Assembly: GCA_963575745.1 (NCBI GenBank)
Contig: CAUYUJ010014592.1
Span: 231,033 to 295,032 of the forward strand
Direction: 5' to 3'
DNA: 64,000 nt
DNA from: Prorocentrum cordatum
Taxonomy: Eukaryota > Sar > Dinophyceae > Prorocentrales > Prorocentraceae
Of the stretch, positions 20,591 through 30,779 are shown piece by piece; the stretch's first letter is position 1, and every line of letters begins with the position of its first letter. The notes beneath the pieces were generated by a model. It was not told where the DNA came from. It searched no databases and saw only the letters and a list, made by a program, of their open reading frames with translations. The position numbers and the translations under genes were made by a program.

Positions 20591-21003
20591 GCCTCCTCCT
20601 CCTCCTCCTCCTCCTCCTCCTCCTCCTCCTCCTCCTCCTCCTCCTCCTCCTCCTCCTCCTCCTCCTCCTCCTCCTCCGGCCTCCGCCTCCCTCCTCCTCC
20701 TCCTCCTCCTCCGCCTCCTCCTCCTCCTCCTCCTCCTCCTCCTCCTCCTCCCTCCTCCTCCTCCTCCCCCTCCCCCTCCTCCTCCTCCTCCTCCTCCTCT
20801 CCTCCTCCTCCTCCTCCTCCTCCTCCTCTCCTCCTCCTCCTCCTCCTCCTCCTCTCCTCTCCTCTTCTAACCTCCTCCTCCTCCGCCTCCTCCTCCTCCG
20901 CCTCCTCCTCCTCCTCCTCCTCCTCCTCCTCTCCTCCTCCTCCTCCTCCTCCTCCTCCTCCTCCTCCTCCTCCTCCTCCTCCTCCTCCTCCTCCTCCTCC
21001 TCT
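20591..21003 (-). repeat. (TCC)n tract, ~410 bp
   Basis: TCC with rare CCC, GCC and TCT interruptions. The poly-Pro, poly-Ser, poly-Leu and Glu/Gly frames are produced by the repeat. Confidence 0.97.
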
Positions 21004-21172
21004 CAGAGAGCGTGAATTACCTACCCCGCTTTCGCTTCCAGGCAAAACCAAGTCATACCACGCGCCTCCTCGTCAAGCGGCCTGACCAGTACAGGCCGTA
21101 GTTTGGCATCGCTTGGTATCTCTTGGAAGCGAGGGTGGTCAAAAGCGAGGTAGGTTCGTTTGCCCCCTATCT

Positions 21173-21231
21173 TCCTCCTCCTCCTCCTCCTCCTCCTCCT
21201 CCTCCTCCTCCTCCTCCTCCTCCTCCTCCTC
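21173..21231 (-). repeat. (TCC)n tract
   Basis: About 19 pure TCC units. Confidence 0.95.
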
Positions 21232-21719
21232 CCGACGTCGCGATTTGTTCGCAGCGTCGGCACCCAGAGGCCTGGGCCCCTTCCCCGGGGCCGGTGCTTC
21301 CTCCCGAATCGTGTGGTTGACGGTCCCGAGGCCCGGTGGGGGGGCCCCCGAGGGCCGTCAATGCCGAAAAGCCGCCCGCCGTGATTTTTGTGGTCACCAC
21401 CGCGGCGTCGCCCAACATACTCATACTATATGTGCGTCGCCCCCCCACGGGTGACGCGCGCACCGAGAGATCTTGTAGTGTATGCGTCGTGGCGGGCGCT
21501 TTCTGGCCACGCCGCTCGGAAAACGATGTACTACAAGATGGGTATGCTGCATGTTCGGGTCGGACACGCGCCTCCAAGGAGGACATTCCAGTATTAGTAT
21601 GTCCTTGTGCGTCCCATAAGACCAGCCCGCCCGCCCCCGCCCGCGGGGCTTCCCCCGTCCGCCCCCAGCAGCCAAGGTAGGGGACCTCATGCGGAACCTG
21701 CACCGCCCTCCCCCTTCAA
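21232..21719. other. Unassigned; family A fragment at 21559-21600
   Basis: 21559-21600 (GTCGGACACGCGCCTCCAAG, then GAGGACATTCC) resembles the left end of family A. The rest is unassigned. Confidence 0.4.
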
Positions 21720-22013
21720 AAAGGAGGAGGAAGGGGAGGAGGAGGGGGAGGAGGAGGAGGAGGAGGAGGAGGAGGAGGAGGAGGAGGAGAAGGAAGGGGA
21801 GGAGGAGGGGGAGGAGGAGGAGGAGGGGAGGAGGAGGAGGAGGAGGAGGGAGGAGGGGAAGGAGGAGGAGGAGGAGGAGGAAGGAGGGAGGAGGAGGTGG
21901 AGGAGGAGGAGGGGAGGAGGAGAGGAGGAGGAGGAGGAGGAGAGGAGGAGGAGGGGAGGAGGGGAGGAGGAAGAGGTGGAGGAGGAGGAGGAGGAGGAGG
22001 AGGAGGAGGAGGG
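21720..22013 (+). repeat. (GGA)n tract, ~290 bp
   Basis: GGA/GGGA/GAAGGA repeat. It has the opposite orientation to the TCC tracts ending at 21231. Confidence 0.97.
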
Positions 22014-22171
22014 AAGGGCGGCAACGCTGGGCCTCCCCTGGGGGCCCCTGGAGGCCACCCCTCGGGGGATCGCCGCGGCCTCGCCTCGGGAGCCGCCGCG
22101 CCCCGCGGGCGGGGGCCACGCGCTCCGCGAGGCGGGGGCCTCCACAAACCGGGGCGCTGCGAGCCTCAATT

Positions 22172-22493
22172 GTCGGGCATGCCCCTCTACAGGAGGAACA
22201 TCGAAAACTTGTCAACAACATACACATGGTTCGTTTTACACTGTTCGAAAGTTCTTTGTCGTTTTGGGGGCCAAGATCCTTGCATGTCTGATTGCTCTAT
22301 CATGGGCCTCTTCCTGGCCACTAGGGGGCCAGGAACAATTAGAAACGAGCACACTTAGAAGTGAGCACGATTCGAAAGGAGCGTACAGTCTGGGAACAAT
22401 CTTTTTAGCATGTGGTTGACTACGTTTGAGCATTTTGTTTGCGTATGCTTGATTTTCCGTCCAAGCTCCGCCTGTAGGGGGGACATGTCCGAC
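22172..22493. mobile_element. MITE family A, copy 3, with ~165-bp insertion
   Basis: Ends are typical: GTCGGGCATGCCCCTCTACA left, CCTGTAGGGGGGACATGTCC right. The interior is about twice the usual length. Extra sequence from about 22235 to 22395 (including TGGCCACTAGGGGGCCAGGA and GAGCACACTTAGAAGTGAGC) interrupts the family consensus. Confidence 0.7.
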
Positions 22494-23078
22494 CTGATGC
22501 TAGCCAGGACTGCGGACATCCCGCGCGTAAGAAACTGCGCCGACATCCCGCGCGTAAGAAACTGCCCGCGCGAGGTCGCGCGCGTGCGCGCCCCCTTCTC
22601 CAGTGTAGCGTGCCGCGCCGGCGGCCCGCGCAGGCCACCGCGCGCGGTCGCTGCGCCATCGCGCGCAAGACTCGGCCACGCGCAGAGGGGGGTCCGAGGG
22701 AGGGGGGGGGGGCTCTCAGAAGCACCCCTGCTTCTCATAGCAGGCGCGGGCCTCCTCTGCATGATGTAGGGCCCGCGCCTCCCGAGAAGCAGCCTCCCTC
22801 TGAGAAGCCTCCCCCCCTGCCCCTGCCCCCTAGTGCGCGCCGCCAGGAGACCCTTTTTGTGTTCGCCGTTCGCCCAAGGAGGACGAGGGAAGGGAGAATG
22901 CTCCGACCCGCGGCTGCGCCTGCTCTCAGGCGCGCCAGGGTTCGGGGATGCCCTGGCGAGACGAGCCGCGGCTTGACGCCCTCAGGGCCAGGACCCCCCC
23001 GAGCATGCATGTTCTTTGGGTGGAGAGCAAAGAGCGAGATCAGAAATGCCGTTTCGATTGGTTCTCGAGGCTTGAATC
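22494..23078. other. Unassigned
   Basis: GACATCCCGCGCGTAAGAAACTGC is tandemly duplicated at about 22515-22565 (given here by position; core ATCCCGCGCGTAAGAAACTG). No gene recognised. Confidence 0.45.
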
Positions 23079-23232
23079 TATGGGAACAAAGGTGACAGTA
23101 ACATAAAAACTCAGAGGTCCGCACGGATTTCTCGGATCGGCGCTGGGGCCCCCCGGCGGCGCCTCCGGCCCCGATCCGAGAAATCCGCGCGGACCTCCGA
23201 GTTTTTATGTTAATGTCACCTTTGTTCCCCTA
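23079..23232. mobile_element. MITE family C, copy 2 (best palindrome)
   Basis: TA-flanked 150-bp element whose arms are nearly perfect inverted repeats of about 65 bases. Left: GGGAACAAAGGTGACA, then TAACATAAAAACTCAGAGGT, then CGGATTTCTCGGATCGG. The right arm is the reverse complement, ending TTTGTTCCCC-TA. The loop is about 20 GC-rich bases. The transcript would form a long hairpin. Confidence 0.85.
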
Positions 23233-24043
23233 GAACCTGCAAAAGGCAAATCACAAGACGGATTGGTTTTCGAGGTGCAAAAGCCCATATGGATTTCACC
23301 CTGAGCCCTTCACCCTAAGGAAATGCTCTCAGCACCCGCCTGCGGATTCCAGGCGTGCGAGAAAAGCGTCTGTTTTGAGATTCTGGCAAGCGTGCTTGAT
23401 TCATTGGCTTACGCCGCACCGCCGACCCCTTGGGGCGGCAGCAAGAGTGAAAGACAGAATTCGCAGAACGCGCGCGATCGCTGGCCAATCTTGGGGTTTC
23501 GGCCTGTCCTACGTAGCGTGTGGGGTTCAAGGGGGGGCCTTGTAGGGGATTGTTTTGAAGTTGTTCGTGGTCTTATGTGAGGTTCAGTGGACCTTCACGG
23601 GGCCTGTCCCAGGCCTCCTTCTCCACCTCCTGGATTGGCTCGGGGATCCTTGAGACCCAGCTGAGGTTGCGTCTGGCCAGAAGTTCGAGAGTGGACCCAG
23701 CTGTGTCGACGAGGAGCTTCCTGAGGGCCCAGAGGGGGCGGAGAGCGCCCAAGAACTAGGAGTCTTATGCCTCGAGTTTCGATCCACCCCGTGTTCCTTC
23801 CTTTGCGAAGGGGTGGTACTGGCCAGGAAGGTCGATCCTCATCCCGGACTTGCGGCGGTGGTCCCCGGCACCGAAAACGGTTCTTGGAGGCTGAATTCGA
23901 GGAGATGCCTTGGGTGGTCGAAAGACCACGGAAATCTGTGAGACATCGGCGTCGACGACGAAATCTTTCTTCTTTTTGTTCCTCTTCCTCCTCGTCCTTC
24001 TCCTCTTCTTCTTCTCGATCGAGGTAGATGCCCGCGGCAGTTC
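23233..24043. other. Unassigned
   Basis: No gene recognised. 23955-24025 is T/C-rich (TTCTTCTTTTTGTTCCTC) and opens a hydrophobic frame that looks composition-driven. Confidence 0.4.
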
Positions 24044-24068
24044 ACACACACACACACACGCATACGTA

Positions 24069-24133
<65 letters not shown>
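24044..24133 (+). repeat. (CA)n then (TA)n microsatellite
   Basis: (CA) about 8 units, then about 30 TA units. Confidence 0.97.
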
Positions 24134-24138
<5 letters not shown>

Positions 24139-24408
24139 TATATAATACACATATCGAAGACGCCTACGGCGAATCACCGCCGCCCCCTGCCCTTTCGGAA
24201 GCGCCGATGCGGCCGACTGCTGTGGCCAGAGGTCTGCCAAGTTATTGGGCCATATGTTCCCCGAATCGGTCTTTACAGCCTTCGGGGAACACGTGGGGGA
24301 GGACGGGGAGGAGAGGAGAGATAGGAAGGGGGGGGAATGGAGGAGGAGGTCTCTTGAGTGCCTTTTTGGCTACTCTGGGTTTATATTGGGCCACATGTGC
24401 GGTCTTAG

Positions 24409-25532
24409 ATGCCAAAATCCTTCAAAAACCTAAGGAAAATCAATGATTTTAACCTATTCGGGCCTTCCTGGAGGGCGTCTTGGAGGGCTCTTGGGCCGTC
24501 TTGGAGGCCTTTTTCGGGCCTTTTGGGCCGTCGTAGACCATCTTGAGGCCATCTTGGGCCGTCTTGGGTGCATCTTGGAGCCATCTTACCCGTCTTGGAG
24601 GCCATTTTGGCCGTCTTGGAGGCATCTTGGAGGCCATCTTGGGCCATCTTGGCCGTCTTGGAGGCCATCTTGGGCGTCTTGGACGCCTCTTGGGCCGTCT
24701 TGAGGCCCTCTTGGGGCCTTCTTGGGGGCCTCTTGGGCCGTCATGGGGCCATCTTGGAGGCCTCTTGGGTGCTGTTGGGGCGATGTTGGGGACCTCTTGG
24801 GCCGTCTGGGGCCGTCGGAGAGCTGAAAAGAAGAACATGCCAAAATCCTTCAAAAACCTAAGGAAAATCAATGATTTTAACCTATTCGGGCCTTCCTGGA
24901 GGGCGTCTTGGAGGGCTCTTGGGCCGTCTTGGAGGCCTTTTGCGGGCCTTTTGGGCCGTCTTAGACCATCTTGAGGCCATCTTGGGCCGTCTTGGGTGCA
25001 TCTTGGAGCCATCTTACCCGTCTTGGAGGCCATTTTGGCCGTCTTGGAGGCATCTTGGAGGCCATCTTGGGCCATCTTGGCCGTCTTGGAGGCCATCTTG
25101 GGCGTCTTGGAGGCCTCTTGGGCCGTCTTGAGGCCCTCTTGGGGCCTTCTTGGGGGCCTCTTGGGCCGTCATGGGGCCATCTTGGAGGCCTCTTGGGTGC
25201 TGTTGGGGCGATGTTGGGGACCTCTTGGGCCGTCTTGGGCCGTCGGAGAGCTGAAAAGAAGAACATGCCAAAATCCTTGAAAAAACCTAAGGAAAATCAA
25301 TGATTTTAACCTATTCGGGCCTTCCTGGAGGGCGTCTTGGAGGGCTCTTGGGCCGTCTTGGAGGCCTTTTGCGGGCCTTTTGGGCCGTCTTAGACCATCT
25401 TGAGGCCATCTTGGGCCGTCTTGGGTGCATCTTGGAGCCATCTTACCCGTCTTGGAGGCCATCTTGGCCGTCTTGGAAGCATCTTGGAGGCCATCTTGGG
25501 CCATCTTGGCCGTCTTGGAGGCCATCTGGGGC
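24409..25532. repeat. 428-bp tandem repeat, 2.6 copies
   Basis: Units start ATGCCAAAATCCTT at 24409, 24837 and 25265, an exact 428-bp spacing. The third is truncated near 25532. Copies differ at only a few positions. Each unit is itself composed of TTGGAGGCC, CTTGGGCCGTCTTGG and ATCTTGGGCC words. Several frames stay open through the unit on both strands (for example KTAKMAQDGLQDASK on minus), which follows from the internal short periodicity. I do not call these genes. Confidence 0.95.
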
Positions 25533-26882
25533 CAAGTTGGGGCAACAAAGGCATTGACAGATGGATTTTCGGAAACTTGCGGGTGGCCGGCGGGACGGGC
25601 CGAAGCCCACTGGGGAGTTCTTTTAGAAAAAGAACCAAAACCTAAACCTGAAACATCCAGCACGCCGTGCACCCCTGTGGCAAGACCACAGGGGGCGGCG
25701 GACATAGTGGCCTTCGGCCCATCCCGCCACCGTGCCTTGGTTGTCGGCCTGAGATCCTTGGTGCCTGGGTTGCGGGTTAGAAGTTACATGCCTCAATTGG
25801 TACTTGGGGCCTCTTTTTAGACTATTTGGGGCCTCTTGTGGCCTCTTGGGGGGCCTCTTGGGGCCTATTGGGGGGCCTCTTGGGGGCCTCATGGGCCCTG
25901 TTGGGCGCCTTTTGGGCCCCCCCGGGGACGTTTTTGGGCGGACGGCTCGGATTGTTGGTTCAGGCTCCCCCTTTGGGGCCCCTCTTCGGGCCGTCTTGGG
26001 GCACTCTTGGGCCGTCTTGAGAGCCTCTTGGGCCGTCTTGGCGCCCTATTGGGCCGTTTCGAGCGCCTCTTGTGGGACCCTGGGGCCGTCTTCAACGCCG
26101 TGAAGGCTGAAAAGTCGCGTATGGTGAAAATGAATGTTTTCCAATCGGAATTCGACGATTTTGGCCTATAGCGCCCCTCTTGGGAATGCTCTTGGAGGCC
26201 TCCTGGGACGTCTGGGAGGCTTCTGGGGTCCTCTTGGGGCCACCCTGGGCGTCTTGGGCCGACCTTTGGGCGTCTCGGGGGCCTCTTGGGCCGTCGTGGG
26301 GGCTGCTTGGAGCCCTCTGGGGCCTCGTGGGGCCCGATGAGGCCTTTGCCCCCCCTCCCCCCCCTTCCAAACTGGCAGGACCGGGCTCCCGGGGGAGGGG
26401 TCCGGGGAGGGGGGAGCATCCCACACGCCGTGACCCCAAGGGGTCGGCGGATTTACAAAAGGGAGGGGGGGAGGCCTGGCGAGGCCCGAAACAGGGGATC
26501 CACTCTCCCGCAATCCGGGAGTCGCTTGCGCGCCCCTTGGGCCCAGGACTGCCTGAAGAGGCGGCGGGGGGGGGGAGGCGGGGGGGGACCTGCCAGGCAC
26601 GTGAACTGGCCAAAGTCTAAAATGAAGACGCCTCCCCTGGTTGCCCTCGAGCCCCCCGCCACCCTCAGACGTGGGCGCCCCCCCCGAGAGGCCCGGTGCC
26701 CACCCCGCGCGGTCCACGGCCAGGAGCAGGGGGTCCGTGCGGAAGCCCCGCGCGCTCGCGAATGCCGTCGCCGCCGGCGCGGGGCACACGGGGGAACCGC
26801 ACGCGGGGCACCCGAAGCGCCTTCCCAGGCCCAGGATGCACGCCTCCGCGCCGCGAGAGGGTCGTGAGGGGAGGTGCTCCGG
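25533..26882. other. Unassigned; CTTGGGGCCTC-rich relatives of the 428-bp unit
   Basis: 25806-26120 and 26170-26345 contain many CCTCTTGGGGCC/GGCCGTCTTGG words like those inside the 428-bp unit but without its long period. 26350-26880 has G/C runs. No gene recognised. Confidence 0.5.
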
Positions 26883-27065
26883 TACTCCAGATTTCGTAAT
26901 AAAGGGAGAGGGGTCTCATTTCGGGGGGGGTCTCTTCCAGGCTATCTTGGAGGGCCTGGGGGGGTCTGGGGACGGTGTTTTGGAGGGTTCTCCCACGGGG
27001 GGGGTCTGAAATGGCTTGTCTTGGAGGGTCCAGACCCCCTCCCTTTTATTGCAAAATCTGGAGTA
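26883..27065. mobile_element. MITE family G, copy 1
   Basis: 183-bp element with ends TACTCCAGATTTCGTAATAA and, inverted, TACTCCAGATTTTGCAATAA, about 35 bp of inverted repeat in all (continuing AGGGAGRGGGGTCT). The interior is GGAGGGCCTGGGGGGGTCTG type. Almost identical to 40726-40909. No coding capacity. Confidence 0.85.
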
Positions 27066-27476
27066 CCTTCGGCCAGGCCCCGGGGGCGCCGAAAGACGGT
27101 TCGGGCTGCAGACCTGGTCCTTGAGAAGGGGTCCGGGCCTCTGCATGGGGGCCCGCGTCCAGGGCCAGGATGCCCAGGGCCCGACAAGGGTCGGAAGCTG
27201 GGCAAGGGCTGCCAAATCCGTGGCTGCTAAAATCGTCCTCCGGGAAGCCCGTTGGCTGTTTCGCGTGCCGCGCCTCATTCCGGGAAGTTGTTGTTTTCCT
27301 TCCGGGAGGGCCGTTTTAGCAGCCACAGTTTTAGCTTTCCTCGCCCAGCTTCCGACAGGAAGCACTGCCGTTCCGGCTGCGCCCGCCGGCCGCGGTCGGG
27401 ACGCCCGCCGCGCCGGCACTCGGGCGGCGCAGCCGCCCCCCACGTCGCGGTCGTGCCGCGGAGCGCACGGGGGGGG
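27066..27476. other. Unassigned
   Basis: Contains an imperfect inverted pair (GGAAGCTGGGCAAGG... near 27193 and CTCGCCCAGCTTCCG near 27340; inner words TTTAGCAGCC / GGCTGCTAAA), so 27187-27358 could be another foldback element. No gene. Confidence 0.45.
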
Positions 27477-27566
27477 GAGAGGAGGAGGAGGAGGAGGAGG
27501 AGGAGGAGGAGGAGGAGGAAGGAGGAGGAGGAGGAGGAGGAGGAGGAGGAGGAGGAGGAGGAGGGG
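27477..27566 (+). repeat. (GGA)n tract
   Basis: About 90 bases of GGA repeat. Confidence 0.95.
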
Positions 27567-27799
27567 AGAGGGGGGGAGGAAAGGGGGGGGGAGAGGGGGG
27601 CTGAGGGGGGTGGGCCGTGGGGCCACCAGGAACGGATCCGGGGCGAGAAGCTACTCCCTTGGGAAGGGGGGGCAGGTGCAGCTGTCGATAATATAGAGGG
27701 AGAAACGTCGCCATCGCCATGGGCAGGGGATGTCGAGGGCTTCTCACATGGATCCCCTGAGGGAGGAGGGGTCAGGAGCCTCCTCCCTCCCTCCCTCGC

Positions 27800-27925
27800 T
27801 CTCCTCCTCCTCCTCCTCCTCCTCCTCCTCCTCCTCCTCATCCTCCTCTCGCCGATGGAGCCTCGAACGTCGATGATCCTCCTTCTCCTCCTCCTCCTCC
27901 TCCTCCTCCTCCTCCTCCTCCTCCT
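27800..27925 (-). repeat. (TCC)n tract, two blocks
   Basis: TCC blocks at 27800-27851 and 27883-27925. Opposite orientation to the GGA tract 230 bp upstream. Confidence 0.93.
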
Positions 27926-29119
27926 CGTCCAGCTCTCAAAGCCCTCCCCGCCTTCGGTAGGAACTTGTACGCGCCTTCGTATGTCCTCGACAGCCGTTCT
28001 TTCAGAGTGCATCAGCGTGCGGTAGCGTCTGGTAATCGGTGAGACAGAGCCGATGTAGCGTCGATTTCGCGTCGACCAGCGTCGGTTAGCGATCATACGC
28101 AAGAGCCAGCAATATACATACAATTCTAGACGTTTAACGTAACACCACCAGCCTGTCCCGCTTCCTGACACCTCCTCGCGCAGCCCGGCAGCTTAGGCAG
28201 CTTAGGCAGCTCAGGTTCGGCCGTCGGCCCCCCTGCGCTAGGCAATTAGGCTCGCGCGTAGCCCGTCCGACCTCTGACGCTGCTGGCGCCCTCGCCTGCG
28301 GCCGCGACGGAAAACTCAACCCCACCAGCCCATCCAGAAACGATGCCCCGAGGAGTTGCCTCGATCAGGGAAGTGGGCAGCACGCAGAGGAGCCTCTTAG
28401 AGCGTCTTGGCGGCCTCTTGGCGGACCTGCAGGCCCCTTCGAGGGTCTTGGGTGCCTCGGGGAGCTTCTTGGGGCCTCTTGGGATGTCTCTCCGGAGCCT
28501 CTTGGAGGCCTCGTGGACGCCTCTTGGGGCCTCCTGGGGCCTCCTGGGCACTTCTTGGGGCCCTCTTGAAACGCTCTTGGGAGCCTTGGGGGCGCTTTTG
28601 GGGCCGTATTAGAGGACATCGATCTAACATGAGGGGAGATTTCATTAGCGCCGCCCCCCAAGAGGCCCAAATGGGGCCAGAATATTCGTATCAATAATGA
28701 TTTTGGTTCCCTCGCTGAGGCCGTTTTGGACGCTCCAACGCGTCGCGCCCCCCCCGTCCAGGCCCAGGGGAGGGGGTCGGGGGAGGGGTCAAGACACCAT
28801 CCAGATAGCACGCCGTCTAGCTCACCCCCACCCGCCCTCCCAAAACATACGCCACACCCGAGTTTCAGCATGTTCCGCGATCGTCTTTTGATGGGCAGCT
28901 ACTGGGGGCCAAAGCCGAGCCCATATGCGCGACGCTGGGGCGAGGTGCGCCACGCGTGCCAGGCGCGCCACTCGCCAGGCACCCCTGGGTCCCGAGCGTG
29001 CCAGGCACGCCTAGTGCGCCAGATGCTCCTTCCAGCCGCGCCAGGCTCGCCACGTCCAGGGCACGTGCAGAGTCTGTCAGGTGCTCCTGCACACGTGACA
29101 GCACACATCGGGAAACATG
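27926..29119. other. Unassigned; 28380-28612 CTTGGGGCCTC words
   Basis: 28380-28612 resembles the 25.8-26.3 kb sequence. 28940-29060 contains GCCAGGC/GCGCCA words in loose tandem. No gene recognised. Confidence 0.45.
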
Positions 29120-29560
29120 TCGGCCCCCACCATCCCTGTCGAAAACCAATGCCCATCATTGTGTATGGTGGGCCTGCGCACAACAGGCCATACGCCACCA
29201 CCCCCGCCGTCCCTGACAAAACCCACTTGACAATGATCGCGGGGTGGCCGCGCACCATCCACATTTAGCCGCGAGGTGCATTTTGTATTGTGCGGTTGTC
29301 AGGGATCGTAGCCCTGCGCGCAGCAGGCCATATGCTGACACCCCCGCCGTCAATGTCGAAAACAATATAAAGTGCCCGCGGGCTTCACGAACATGACTCC
29401 AGACTTTGCCCCAACGTGTATTGTGTATTGCTTTTTGACCGGGATGGTGGGGGGGCCCGCATCGGGTTGGTTGCGCATGCTCCGACAAATTTGCAGGCAG
29501 AGTGTCTTTTGTACTGCTCTTTGACAGGGATGATGGGGGGGGGCCCTCATGGTGTGCGCA
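29120..29560. repeat. Cluster of short repeats in both orientations
   Basis: CCCACCATCCCTGTCGAAAA (29127), CCCGCCGTCCCTGACAAAAC (29203) and CCCGCCGTCAATGTCGAAAA (29344) face the inverse forms TTTTTGACCGGGATGGTGGG (29432) and TCTTTGACAGGGATGATGGG (29519). They are associated with ATTGTGTAT/CATCATTG words. Probably several truncated foldback elements of one family. Confidence 0.6.
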
Positions 29561-30007
29561 TGGTTCCGGGTTGGTTGCCGGCCGGGCGGGGGAGGGGAGG
29601 TTCATTTGTAGGGAACAGTGATAGACCCCTCCCCGAGGGGGAAGAAGGGGGTTGGAAGAGGAAGTGCCCTAGACCACCTACGCCCAGAGGGCTGGTGGGA
29701 ATCCCATGAGTTGCCACACAAACCGCCAGCCCCCCCTGGGCGATCCTTGAAATCCGACGTTGCCAAACACTTCAACCATGCAACAAACCACGACCAGAGC
29801 ACTGGCCCCCGTTCTCCCGCGCAGTTTCTCGAGCCGGATCGATATGTGCGGGCCCTGGGGCCCGAAGTTTGGCAAACACGTCCGGCTCGGAAGAGTTGAG
29901 AGACCAGGATATCAGGGTCCGTCCAGCTCCCCAGGCGCTCCCTGCCAGCCCCCCAAGCGCGGTGGCGGCTTCGCGCGGCAGCGCAGCGAGATCGAACTGC
30001 CAGAGAC
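29561..30007. other. Unassigned
   Basis: No gene or repeat recognised. Confidence 0.4.
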
Positions 30008-30121
30008 GACTCTACGCCGACGTCGCCGATACGTCGCCGACGTGGGCGATGCATCGCCGATGCATCGACGGCGCGGCGCGATCCTCCGACCCCATCTACT
30101 CCGACCCATCTAGGAGGCCTC
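30008..30121. mobile_element. MITE family B, right half
   Basis: CGCCGATGCATCGACGG leads into GCGCGATCCTCCGACCCCAT, then CTACTCCGACCCATCTAGGA, and GGCCTC: the right terminal repeat of family B. The left arm is missing. Confidence 0.7.
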
Positions 30122-30183
30122 TAGTTTGAGCCACAGAGGGCGAGGAGGGACGGCGACCCCCTGTCCTCCTCGTTATCCTCGTT

Positions 30184-30300
30184 CTATTACTCCTCCGCCT
30201 CCTCCTCCCCTCCCTCCTCCTCCTCCTCCTCCTCCTCCTCCTCCTCCTCCTCCTCCTCCTCCTCCTCCTCCCTCCTCCTCCTCCTCCTCCTCCTCGCCGC
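30184..30300 (-). repeat. (TCC)n tract
   Basis: About 115 bases of TCC/CTCC repeat. Confidence 0.95.
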
Positions 30301-30518
30301 CGCCGCCGCGGTGCCCCGCCGCAGGGAACGATGCACCGGCGGCTCGCGTCCCGCGCTCTGCGCCGCCTGGGCGCCGGCGCGGCGGCCACCGCCCGGGGGG
30401 GCCGCGCCGAGACCGCGGCGCCAGCGCGGGTGGCGGCGCAGAGGCGGGTGCGCGAGCGCGCGGGTCCTGGGCAATGCCTAGGTTCGGAGAGGCGTGCGTA
30501 GGAGTCGGGTTCGGGGGC

Positions 30519-30620
30519 ATCCTCCTCCTCCTCCTCCCCTTCCTCCCTTTCCTCTTCCTCCTCCTCCTCCTCCTCCTCCTCCTCCTCTCCTCCTCCTCCT
30601 CCTCTTCCTCCTCCTCCTCC
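30519..30620 (-). repeat. (TCC)n tract abutting the LINE 5' boundary
   Basis: TCC/TTCC repeat ending exactly where the spliced-leader-like word begins. Confidence 0.93.
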
Positions 30621-30639
30621 GTAGCCATTTGGGCGATTG
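30619..30639 (+). other. Candidate relict spliced-leader sequence
   Basis: CCGTAGCCATTT followed by GGGC matches the first 12 bases and then the GGC of the published dinoflagellate spliced leader, CCGTAGCCATTTTGGCTCAA plus G: about 16 of 21 positions. The first CC could equally belong to the TCC tract. It lies 160 bp upstream of the LINE ORF1 remnant, where the 5' end of a trans-spliced, reverse-transcribed RNA would be expected. Confidence 0.4.
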
Positions 30640-30779
30640 CCCAGACTTGGCATTGGCGAGAGGGGTCTGCGGCCGTCACAGCTTTCGTGTCTCCACAGGT
30701 GCTTGCCCAGGCAGGAAACACTCACATTACGTTTACTTCCTAGTGCGCTAGCTCCCCGTCTGCGTTTTTCTCTGTCTAT

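Noticed and set aside
24364-24375. TTTTTGGCT as a second spliced-leader relict
   Set aside because: Only eight or nine bases match, without the CCGTAGCC part; chance.
24449-25096. 215-codon minus-strand frame with KTAKMAQDGLQDASK repeats
   Set aside because: Arises from short TTGGAGGCC sub-repeats in a 428-bp tandem array; similar wording occurs outside the array without open frames.
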